This document shows positions 1-5,602 of a stretch of 6,349 bases of DNA, piece by piece (within the stretch, counting starts at the first letter, position 1; each line of letters begins with the position of its first letter). The stretch is from Gallionella sp. (lineage in GTDB: Bacteria > Pseudomonadota > Gammaproteobacteria > Burkholderiales > Gallionellaceae): positions 1 through 6,349 of the forward strand of contig JADGRM010000130.1 in assembly GCA_017880945.1 (NCBI GenBank). Reading direction: 5' to 3'. A program made the position numbers and the translations under genes. The notes under the pieces are model-generated. The model had not been told where the DNA came from and did not search any database. It saw only the letters and a program-made list of their open reading frames with translations.

Positions 1-1
1 C

Positions 2-1021
2 TCCGATGGCGACAAGATCGCCGCGCAGCGTCTATCCACGGTGTATATGCCCGGAGCGAAGATCACGATGCTGCCGGACAGTGTGGTGCAAGCTTTTACC
101 CTGGAAGCGGATCGCGTCTGTCCCGCGCTGTCGATGTATAACGAAGTCGATGCCGAAACGCTGGAAATACTCGGTCACGAAAGCCGCGTCGAGCGCATCC
201 ACATCGCCGCCAATCTGCGCCATGACACTTTGGAACCGCTGTTCAATGAAGAGACGTTGGCGGCAGGCAAGCTTGATTATCCCTATGCGGGCGAACTGAC
301 ATTACTGTGGAGTCTGGTGCAGAAACTGGAAGCCGGGCGCGGCAAACCGTCCGACAACAGCACACAACAAATGGATTACAACTTCCACATCGAGAACGAC
401 CCCGCTGGCGAAAATTGCAGGGTCAGCATCACGCAACGCCGGCGCGGTTCGCCGATCGACAAGGTGGTTTCCGAGCTGATGATCCTGGTGAACAGCGAAT
501 GGGGCAAGCATCTTGCCGAGCATGGTTTCGTCGGTATCTATCGCACCCAGCAAAACGGCAAGGTGAAATTGAGCACGGTCGCTGCGCCCCACCAGGGCCT
601 GGGTGTGGCGCAATACATGTGGTCAAGCTCGCCGCTGCGACGCTATGTGGACATGGTGAACCAGCGCCAGATCATCGCGATGTTGCGCGACGAAGAACCT
701 GCCTACCCCAAGAACGACCCCGCACTGTATGCCACGATGCGCGACTTCGACACGATGTACGGCATCTATGGCGAATTCCAGAAAAACATGGAGCGTTACT
801 GGTGTTTGCGCTGGCTGCAGCAGGAAAAGATCGAACAGGTGGAAGCCCTCGTGCTGCGCGAAAACCTGGTGAAACTCATCGGCATCCCGCTGATCTTCCG
901 TGCGCCGTCGCTGCCGGAATTGCCAGCTAATACCCGCGTACAACTGGCAATCGGCGAGATCGACCTGCTTGACCTGAATGTGCAAACGCGTTTTGTCGCA
1001 ACGATAGAGGACGCTGTTTGA
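2..1021 (+). CDS. RNB-family exoribonuclease (RNase II/R-like), 3' part only
   Basis: C-terminal 339 residues of an RNase II/RNase R-type enzyme, which degrades RNA processively from the 3' end in the cytoplasm. The gene runs in from the left edge, so its start and the catalytic aspartate cluster of the RNB domain are not visible. What can be seen is the later half of the RNB domain: a segment reading STVYMPGAKITMLP near the left edge (residues 12-25 of the visible part), which corresponds to the 'S.Y.P...I.MLP' block of the family, and the conserved SSPLRRYVDMVNQRQ block (from visible residue 209), the equivalent of the family's 'SPIRRYPDL..HR' motif. About 110 residues follow, ending in a beta-rich stretch that could be an S1-like RNA-binding fold, but this is not certain. 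The stop TGA overlaps the TTG start of the next gene, which suggests translational coupling. The protein is a divergent RNB member, so neither rnr nor rnb is assigned. Confidence 0.88.
   Translation, partial: SDGDKIAAQRLSTVYMPGAKITMLPDSVVQAFTLEADRVCPALSMYNEVDAETLEILGHESRVERIHIAANLRHDTLEPLFNEETLAAGKLDYPYAGELTLLWSLVQKLEAGRGKPSDNSTQQMDYNFHIENDPAGENCRVSITQRRRGSPIDKVVSELMILVNSEWGKHLAEHGFVGIYRTQQNGKVKLSTVAAPHQGLGVAQYMWSSSPLRRYVDMVNQRQIIAMLRDEEPAYPKNDPALYATMRDFDTMYGIYGEFQKNMERYWCLRWLQQEKIEQVEALVLRENLVKLIGIPLIFRAPSLPELPANTRVQLAIGEIDLLDLNVQTRFVATIEDAV
1006..1011 (+). promoter_or_regulatory. Ribosome binding site for the TTG start of tonB
   Basis: AGAGGA lies six bases before TTG 1018, inside the end of the RNase gene. 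It supports the rare TTG start, which overlaps the upstream stop codon in the string TTGA. Confidence 0.6.
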
Positions 1022-1902
1022 AAGCCAGGCCAAAAACAGGTTTAGCGGCAGTCTTGCCGCTGTTGAGAACAAGATTATCTTTTTCGATGATTTTTTCTAT
1101 CGTGCTGCACGCTTTTATTTTGTTCGGCATCGCGCTGGTGTTACCTGATCCTCGCAGTGCAGCCAACCTCATGCAGCCATTGCAAGTGGTGTTGGTCAAC
1201 AGCAAATCAAAATCCAAACCGAGCAAAGCCGATGCGCTGGCCCAGCACAATCTGGATGGCGGCGGCAATACTGCCGAAGCCCGGCGCGCCAAGAGTCCGT
1301 TGCCCTCGATACGCGACGATCTTAAATTCACCCCCGAACAGCGTTCCAAGCGCGTCGCCGCCCTGGAAGAAGAAACGAAGCGTATGCTGACCAGGCTGAA
1401 GAGCGATTACACGGCCGTACAACCTGAGCCAAAAAGGCAAAAAGACAGTGCCGACAGCAACGGAAATGATTTGGTACAAAGATCCCTGGAAATCGCCCGC
1501 CTCGAAGCGCAAATCAACAAAAATTGGGATGCCTATCAGGAATTGCCGCGCCGAAAATTTATCGGTGCAAGCACCCAGGAATACCGCTTCGCACAATACA
1601 TCGAAGATTGGCGTGTCAAAGTGGAACGCATCGGCAACCTGAATTACCCGGAGCAGGCGCGCCGCCAGAAAATCTTCGGAAAGTTACAACTCAGTGTCTC
1701 GATACGTGCGGATGGCAGCGTGGAAAGCATAGATGTAAGCAAGTCTTCCGGCCATCCCATTCTGGATGCGGCGGCGATGCGCATCGTCAGACTCGCCGCG
1801 CCCTACGCGCCACTGCCCCCGAACATCACCAGGGATACCGACATTTTGACCATCACGCGCACCTGGTCTTTTACCCCGTCTGAGACGCTGGAAAGTGAAT
1901 AG
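1018..1902 (+). CDS. TonB-family energy transducer
   Basis: A 294-residue TonB-type protein that would carry energy from the ExbB/ExbD proton channel of the inner membrane to TonB-dependent outer-membrane receptors. It has a short basic N-terminus and one membrane helix (about residues 21-43) carrying the SxxxH pattern (S27, H31), which matches the functionally important Ser/His pair of the E. coli TonB anchor. A long charged periplasmic linker rich in Lys, Glu and Arg (about 50-190) follows; it is less proline-rich than in classic TonB. The TonB C-terminal domain (about 205-290) starts at the typical NLNYPEQARRQ and includes the 'G.L.....I..DG.V..I.V..SSG...LD.AA' core. The TTG start is chosen because of the ribosome site six bases upstream and the overlap with the RNase stop. 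No exbB or exbD is in the window. In betaproteobacteria this gene commonly lies between an RNB nuclease gene and aroE, so it may be a housekeeping paralogue and not part of the downstream metal module. Confidence 0.88.
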   Translation: MKARPKTGLAAVLPLLRTRLSFSMIFSIVLHAFILFGIALVLPDPRSAANLMQPLQVVLVNSKSKSKPSKADALAQHNLDGGGNTAEARRAKSPLPSIRDDLKFTPEQRSKRVAALEEETKRMLTRLKSDYTAVQPEPKRQKDSADSNGNDLVQRSLEIARLEAQINKNWDAYQELPRRKFIGASTQEYRFAQYIEDWRVKVERIGNLNYPEQARRQKIFGKLQLSVSIRADGSVESIDVSKSSGHPILDAAAMRIVRLAAPYAPLPPNITRDTDILTITRTWSFTPSETLESE

Positions 1903-1918
1903 CGCCCCGGAGAGTTTC

Positions 1919-1947
1919 TTGACGCCCCCGCGACACTTGGATAGAGT
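1919..1947 (+). promoter_or_regulatory. Candidate sigma-70 promoter of the metal-uptake module
   Basis: TTGACG (1919-1924) and TAGAGT (1942-1947) are separated by 17 bases, matching the consensus at 5 of 6 and 4 of 6 positions. It lies just past the tonB stop. A transcript would begin near 1954, almost on top of ATG 1955, so either the message is nearly leaderless or this is a chance match. Confidence 0.3.
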
Positions 1948-1954
1948 GCGCCCC

Positions 1955-2275
1955 ATGCAAAGCCCCTTGTTCGCCAGATTACCGCTGATCTTCGCTCTGC
2001 TGTTCGCCCTGTTGGTCGTACAGATGGGCAGTTTGGCGCATGGCATTACACATATCCTGACCGAACCATCACAGGGCTCGGAACAGTCTCTGCCGCATGA
2101 CAAGTATTGTGACCAGTGCGCGGCTTATGCACAAATCGGCGGCGCAGTCGGCAGCAGTCCCATCAACTTTTTCATCAGTGAGAACTGCGATACACTTAAC
2201 CTCAACCATTTCAGCTCCCACACAGCTGATACATTCGTCGCATTCGCGGCGCGCGCTCCGCCTTACTCCGCTTAA
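1955..2275 (+). CDS. Small exported Cys/His-rich protein, DUF2946-like
   Basis: A 106-residue protein of unknown function. A hydrophobic segment (about residues 9-28, ending SLAHG) looks like an uncleaved anchor or a signal peptide, so the rest should face the periplasm. That part is rich in possible metal ligands: H29 and H33 (HxxxH), H48, a CxxC pair (C52, C55), C78, and H85 and H89 (another HxxxH). The C-terminus reads RAPPYSA. The layout of hydrophobic start, H..CxxC centre and RAPP ending resembles DUF2946-type proteins, which often sit beside metal-transport genes; this match is from memory. It heads the metal module, ending 59 bases before the barrel gene. The start is uncertain: GTG 1895 in the same frame would overlap the tonB stop and add 20 residues, but ATG 1955 gives a more usual export signal. 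Neither start has a strong ribosome site. A role as a periplasmic metal carrier or sensor is inference only. Confidence 0.72.
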   Translation: MQSPLFARLPLIFALLFALLVVQMGSLAHGITHILTEPSQGSEQSLPHDKYCDQCAAYAQIGGAVGSSPINFFISENCDTLNLNHFSSHTADTFVAFAARAPPYSA

Positions 2276-2287
2276 GTCATTCAACTG

Positions 2288-2312
2288 CCTCGCCGTCAAC
2301 GCGTGAGGTTTT
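2288..2312 (+). terminator. Possible weak terminator or attenuator hairpin before the barrel gene
   Basis: CCTCGC (2288-2293) can pair with GTGAGG (2303-2308) through six pairs, one of them G-U, around a nine-base loop, followed directly by TTTT. The stem is short and the U-run brief. It may slow or partly stop transcription between the small Cys/His gene and the barrel gene, or do nothing. Confidence 0.25.
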
Positions 2313-2324
2313 GTCATGCTTTTT

Positions 2325-2329
2325 AGGAG
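2325..2329 (+). promoter_or_regulatory. Ribosome binding site fixing the start of the barrel gene
   Basis: AGGAG lies five bases before ATG 2335. It decides for this ATG over the in-frame TTG at 2311, which would add eight residues ahead of a good signal peptide. Confidence 0.75.
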
Positions 2330-2334
2330 TAAAC

Positions 2335-3675
2335 ATGTCCCGAAATATCTATTGGTGCGCGGCTGTTGCCGCGCTGTTGGGCAATCCGCTCAATGTGTTC
2401 GCCGCAGACGACAACGGCCTGCAGGACATCCGCGATCAGATTCAACAATTACAGCAAAGCGTTGCTGCACAAGCTCAAGCTGTTACACAACAACCCATAC
2501 GCAGCAGTGCCGGCCCAAGCAGCGAGAACAGCTTTAACCCCGCCGTGTCCATGATCCTGTCCGGCACCTATGGACAACTCAAACAAGACCCTGTCGTCCC
2601 CGCAACCGGTTTTGCGATGAATGCCAACAACACCGGCTACACGCGGGGATTTTCGCTCAAGGAATCGGAGCTGAGCATCGCCGCCAACATCGATCCGCAG
2701 TTCCGCGGCGTGGGCACGTTCTCGCTCGATCCGGCGGGCGGCATCAGCGTGGAGAATGGCTTCGTGCAGACCAGCGCGCTGGGCAACGGTCTCAATCTCA
2801 AATTCGGGCGTTTCTTCTCCGGCCTCGGCTATCTCAACGAGCAACACTCGCACGTCTGGGATTTCGTCGACCAGCCGCTGGTGTATCGAGCGCTGTGGGA
2901 CAACCAGTACGCCGACGACGGCCTGCAACTGAAGTGGCTGGCGCCGACCGATATGTTCGTCGAGGTCGGCGGAGAAATCGGCCGCGGACTCGGCTTCCCG
3001 GGAACTGATCAGAACAAGAATGGCGCAGGAGCAGGGGTTCTGTTCGCGCACATCGGTGACGACATCGGCATCGAACAAAGCTGGCGCGCCGGTGCTTCGC
3101 TACACCAGACCAGGCGCGTCGACGCGGTCAGCGTTGCCGTACCGGATTTGGCAGGCACTGTGAGTGGCGTGAGCAACAGCTTCACCGGCGACAGCCAGAC
3201 TGCCGGGCTGGATTTCGTGTGGAAATACTCGCACAACGGCAACATCCGCGAGCGCTACCTCAAGGTGCAGGGCGAATATTTCCGGCGCAAGGAAAGCGGT
3301 ATGTTGACTTATAACCTGGATACAAGTGTTGCCCCTCCTCCAGGCACGAACATCGCCGGCAACTACGCCAATACCCAATCCGGCTGGTACCTGCAAAGCG
3401 TGTACCAGTTCATGCCGACCTGGCGCACCGGTTTGCGCTACGACCGGCTTGATCCGGGTACCGCCAGCGTAGGCGCGTCCATCGCGGCCAATGTCATCAG
3501 CGATTATTCGTTCAATCCATCGCGCCTCACCTGGATGGCGGATTACAACCCCAGCGAGTTCACCCGCATACGCCTGCAACTGGCGCACGACAATTCCCGG
3601 CAAGGACTGGCGGATAACCAGCTGTTCGTGCAATACATCATGAGTCTGGGCGCGCACGGCGCGCACCAGTATTGA
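2335..3675 (+). CDS. Outer-membrane beta-barrel (porin-like), probably for metal uptake
   Basis: A 446-residue predicted outer-membrane protein. A signal peptide covers residues 1-23 (hydrophobic AAVAALL, cut after VFA before ADD). It is followed by a Gln-rich stretch (about 28-52) with coiled-coil character, as at the N-terminus of several trimeric porins. The rest alternates polar and hydrophobic residues with many aromatic and Gly positions, typical of barrel strands: LNLKFGRFFSGLGYLNEQH, LKVQGEYFRR, GWYLQSVYQF, TRIRLQLAHDNSR. The last strand (LFVQYIMSLGAHGAHQY) ends in an aromatic residue, as the BAM insertion machinery prefers. It is too short for a TonB-dependent receptor and shows no plug domain or TonB box, so a passive or semi-selective channel is more likely despite the nearby tonB gene. 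It lies 25 bases ahead of the metal-binding protein gene, so the two are probably cotranscribed. Transport of zinc or another divalent metal is inferred from that position; substrate specificity cannot be read from the sequence. Confidence 0.8.
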   Translation: MSRNIYWCAAVAALLGNPLNVFAADDNGLQDIRDQIQQLQQSVAAQAQAVTQQPIRSSAGPSSENSFNPAVSMILSGTYGQLKQDPVVPATGFAMNANNTGYTRGFSLKESELSIAANIDPQFRGVGTFSLDPAGGISVENGFVQTSALGNGLNLKFGRFFSGLGYLNEQHSHVWDFVDQPLVYRALWDNQYADDGLQLKWLAPTDMFVEVGGEIGRGLGFPGTDQNKNGAGAGVLFAHIGDDIGIEQSWRAGASLHQTRRVDAVSVAVPDLAGTVSGVSNSFTGDSQTAGLDFVWKYSHNGNIRERYLKVQGEYFRRKESGMLTYNLDTSVAPPPGTNIAGNYANTQSGWYLQSVYQFMPTWRTGLRYDRLDPGTASVGASIAANVISDYSFNPSRLTWMADYNPSEFTRIRLQLAHDNSRQGLADNQLFVQYIMSLGAHGAHQY

Positions 3676-3700
3676 TACGCATCACTCAAAAGGAAAAACC

Positions 3701-4594
3701 ATGAAAAAGATCCTCTATACGTTTTTACTGCTGCTCAGCGGAAACGTTCACGCCGCACTCAACATATTTGCCTGTGAACCGGAATGGGCGGCACTCACCC
3801 AGCAGCTTGCCGGCAATCAGGCCAGCATCTACACCGCTACCGGCGCGCTGCAAGACCCGCATCAGGTACAGGCGCGTCCCAGCCTGATCGCCAAAGCGCG
3901 CAACGCACAGCTGGTGGTGTGTACCGGTGCGGAACTGGAAATCGGCTGGATGCCGCTGGTACTGCGCGAATCCGTCAACAGCGCCATTCAACCGGGCAGC
4001 CTCGGCAACTTTGAAGCGGCGAAATATGTCTCCATGCTGGAGGTTCCGACCCGGCTGGATAGGGCCGATGGCGATGTGCATGCAGCGGGCAATCCGCACA
4101 TCCAGACCGATGCGCGCAACTTTCTGCCGGTTGCGGAAGCACTCAGCAAACGCCTGATCCAGCTTGATCCGGCCAACACTGCCTTTTACCAGCAACAACT
4201 CGCGACGTTCAGTCAGCAATGGCACACCGCAATCGCGAAGTGGGAAAAACAGGCCGCTCCATTAAAGGGTGTATCTATCGTTGTGCAACACAAGGGATTT
4301 CCTTACCTGAACGACTGGCTGGGTCTGAAAGAAGTCGCCGAGCTGGAACCCAAGCCCGGAATGGAACCGAGCCCGGCGTATCTGGGCAGTGTGCTGAGCG
4401 ATCTGCAGCAGCACCCTGCCAGGATGGTGATACGCGCCGCCTATCAGAATGGGCGGCCATCGGAATGGATCGCCGAACGCGCGCATATTCCCGCCGTGAT
4501 CGTGCCATTCAGCGTGGGCGGCACGCCGCAGGCGACCGATCTATTCACGATGTTTGACGACACCATCCAGCGTCTATTGGCGGGGCTGAAATGA
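3701..4594 (+). CDS. Periplasmic zinc/manganese-binding protein of an ABC importer (ZnuA/TroA family)
   Basis: A 297-residue cluster A-I solute-binding protein that would capture a divalent metal in the periplasm and deliver it to the permease. A signal peptide spans residues 1-18 (cut after VHA). Family ligand positions are visible: H54 in QDPHQVQARPS, H133 in GNPHIQTDARN, H197 in VVQHKGFPYLNDWLGL, and an acidic residue near the C-terminus, probably D280 in TPQATDLFTMFDDTI. The stretch ELEPKPGMEPSPAYL (about 214-228) is a hallmark of the group. The His/Asp-rich flexible loop found in many ZnuA proteins is absent. Three His plus one Asp would suit zinc or manganese; zinc is favoured by the family look, but the metal is not proven. 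There are only two Cys (C25, C74), which could form a disulfide. AAAAGGA at 3688-3694 serves ATG 3701. A 143-base gap holding an inverted-repeat element separates it from the permease gene. znuA would be a reasonable name but is withheld because the metal is unknown. Confidence 0.9.
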   Translation: MKKILYTFLLLLSGNVHAALNIFACEPEWAALTQQLAGNQASIYTATGALQDPHQVQARPSLIAKARNAQLVVCTGAELEIGWMPLVLRESVNSAIQPGSLGNFEAAKYVSMLEVPTRLDRADGDVHAAGNPHIQTDARNFLPVAEALSKRLIQLDPANTAFYQQQLATFSQQWHTAIAKWEKQAAPLKGVSIVVQHKGFPYLNDWLGLKEVAELEPKPGMEPSPAYLGSVLSDLQQHPARMVIRAAYQNGRPSEWIAERAHIPAVIVPFSVGGTPQATDLFTMFDDTIQRLLAGLK

Positions 4595-4606
4595 GGATGC
4601 CTTCAG

Positions 4607-4725
4607 AAATTCACTTTTTCGGGATGAAGCGCAAGGAGCCGCACAGTGAGTAACGAGACATATCGAACAGATAGGCGAGGAGCGAACGAGCATGCGACAC
4701 AGCGATTCGCCCGAACAATGAATTT
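4607..4725. repeat. 119-bp element with imperfect inverted ends, MITE-like or a large hairpin
   Basis: The left end (4607-4623, AAATTCACTTTTTCGGG) and right end (4710-4725, CCCGAACAATGAATTT) are reverse complements at 15 of 16 positions with one extra base on the left. The interior (4624-4709) has smaller imperfect pairings, such as GCGAA 4682-4686 with TTCGC 4706-4710, but no open frame of interest. It fills almost all of the gap between the binding-protein and permease genes. It could be a small non-autonomous mobile element or dispersed repeat, or an intercistronic structure that lowers permease expression relative to the binding protein. No clear target-site duplication is seen at its borders (CTTCAG on the left, ATGGAG on the right). 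Confidence 0.5.
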
Positions 4726-4727
4726 AT

Positions 4728-4732
4728 GGAGG
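4728..4732 (+). promoter_or_regulatory. Strong ribosome binding site fixing the permease start
   Basis: GGAGG (4728-4732) lies five bases before TTG 4738. The in-frame ATG at 4726 overlaps this site, so it is unlikely to be the true start. TTG 4738 is preferred. Confidence 0.7.
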
Positions 4733-4737
4733 TATCC

Positions 4738-5484
4738 TTGAACGACATCGAACTCAGCATCCTCATACCCGCGTTCATCGCGGGTTTGCTGGTACTCGCA
4801 ACGCACATTCCGTTCGGCATGAAGGTATTGGAGCGCGGTGTCATTTTTGCCGATCTTGCCGTCGCGCAAATCGCCGGACTGGGTGTCATCATCGCCGCAC
4901 TGCTGGATCTGACTGAGCAGCCACTGCTGGTACAACTGATCGCCGCCACCAGCGCACTCTGCGGTGCGGCACTGCTCGCGTGGATCGAGAAACGTTTGGC
5001 CGAAGTCAAGGAAGCTTGCATCGGGCTGACCTTCGTGCTCGCCGCCAGCGGCGGAATCCTGCTGATGAGCCGTGACGTGCATGCAGGCGAACATCTCAAG
5101 GATCTGCTGGTCGGGCAAATCCTTTGGGTCAGCAGCTATCAGTTGATCGCCACCGCTTTCTTGACTGTCGCATTGCTGGCGCTGTGGCAATGGAGCAAGC
5201 TTAAGACCCATTACCTGGGGTTTTACGCGCTGTTCGCCCTGGCCGTCACCGCCTCGGTGCAATTGGTCGGCGTATATCTCGTGTTCGCCAGCCTGATCGT
5301 TCCGGCACTTGCCACCTATCGCGTCAGCCACCGGCGCACGCATTATGCCTTTGCGATCGGCATTACCGGTTATGCCGTCGGTCTGCTGCTGTCCGCATGG
5401 TTCGATCTGCCCAGTGGAGCAACGGTGGTTTGGGCGATGGCGGCTGTGGGTGTGATTGCCGCAAGACTCCTTAAAGCCAGGTGA
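4738..5484 (+). CDS. Metal ABC transporter permease (ABC-3 family, ZnuB-like)
   Basis: A 248-residue integral inner-membrane protein of the ABC-3 family (ZnuB, TroC/D, MntB), which forms the channel of zinc and manganese importers. About seven or eight membrane helices are visible, roughly at residues 6-26, 34-57, 62-82, 93-111, 120-155, 160-190 and 200-245. Group-typical stretches are GVIFADLAVAQIAGLG (34-49) near the second helix, EACIGLTFVLAASGGILLMSR (92-112) and HLKDLLVGQILWV (119-131). H115 and H119 sit at the start of the last of these and may lie on the metal path, which is speculative. Its length is near the usual 260-280 residues, with no frameshift. The TTG start is chosen for its ribosome site; ATG 4726 would add four residues. 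No ABC ATPase gene lies on either side, so the energising subunit must be encoded elsewhere, be shared with another importer, or have been lost. A REP-type inverted repeat begins three bases after the stop. Confidence 0.88.
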   Translation: MNDIELSILIPAFIAGLLVLATHIPFGMKVLERGVIFADLAVAQIAGLGVIIAALLDLTEQPLLVQLIAATSALCGAALLAWIEKRLAEVKEACIGLTFVLAASGGILLMSRDVHAGEHLKDLLVGQILWVSSYQLIATAFLTVALLALWQWSKLKTHYLGFYALFALAVTASVQLVGVYLVFASLIVPALATYRVSHRRTHYAFAIGITGYAVGLLLSAWFDLPSGATVVWAMAAVGVIAARLLKAR

Positions 5485-5486
5485 CT

Positions 5487-5549
5487 TGTAGGAGCGCAAT
5501 TTATTGCGCGATGGCTCACGGCAATCGCCCGATAAATCGGTCTCCTACA
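5487..5549. repeat. REPIN-like pair of inverted REP elements
   Basis: The 63-bp unit begins TGTAGGAG (5487-5494) and ends with its exact reverse complement CTCCTACA (5542-5549). Each half carries its own hairpin: GCGCAAT TT ATTGCGC (5494-5509) on the left and CCGAT AA ATCGG (5529-5540) on the right. The two stems share the TTTAT centre but differ in paired bases, as expected when pairing is conserved more than sequence. An inner GCGAT (5508-5512) pairs with ATCGC (5524-5528). This is the design of REP doublets (REPINs) mobilised by RAYT transposases acting in trans. No RAYT gene is in the window. Placed just after the permease gene, it may also stabilise or end that transcript. Confidence 0.85.
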
Positions 5550-5566
5550 TTGGCATCGCAATACTT

Positions 5567-5572
5567 TACAAT
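5567..5572 (+). promoter_or_regulatory. Candidate -10 box for aroE
   Basis: TACAAT matches the sigma-70 -10 consensus at 5 of 6 positions and lies 31 bases before the aroE start in an A+T-rich stretch. The best -35 at 17-base spacing is poor (CCTACA, 5544-5549, the end of the REP element); TTGGCA at 5550 is too close. It would give aroE its own promoter downstream of the inserted genes. Confidence 0.35.
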
Positions 5573-5602
5573 GCGCGCAGTGAATTTTTACGATCATCCC
5601 AA

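Noticed and set aside
307..930. Open frame of 207 codons in an alternative + frame within the RNase gene
   Set aside because: Its Arg/His/Pro-rich translation is typical of an out-of-frame reading, whereas the overlapping frame has clear RNB motifs.
2449..3078. Open frame of 209 codons on the minus strand opposite the barrel gene
   Set aside because: It is opposite-strand shadow coding caused by the G+C-rich codon pattern of the barrel gene; it has no ribosome site or known motif.
2335..3675. Reading the barrel as a TonB-dependent receptor because tonB is nearby
   Set aside because: At 446 residues it is too short, and no plug domain or TonB box is visible after the signal peptide.
4595..4737. 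A small coding gene or degraded ATPase remnant in the gap between binding protein and permease
   Set aside because: The only ATG frame (4624) stops after eight codons, and no Walker or signature motif remnant can be read in any frame.
4603..5499. Long open frame on the minus strand (298 codons) opposite the permease
   Set aside because: It is rich in Gln, Cys and charged residues with no recognisable domain, and it is a shadow of the well-supported permease gene on the + strand.
5487..5549. Reading the inverted repeat after the permease as a simple rho-independent terminator
   Set aside because: It has no U-run after the stem, and its two nested hairpins with TGTAGGAG ends fit a REP doublet better, though it could still affect transcript ends.
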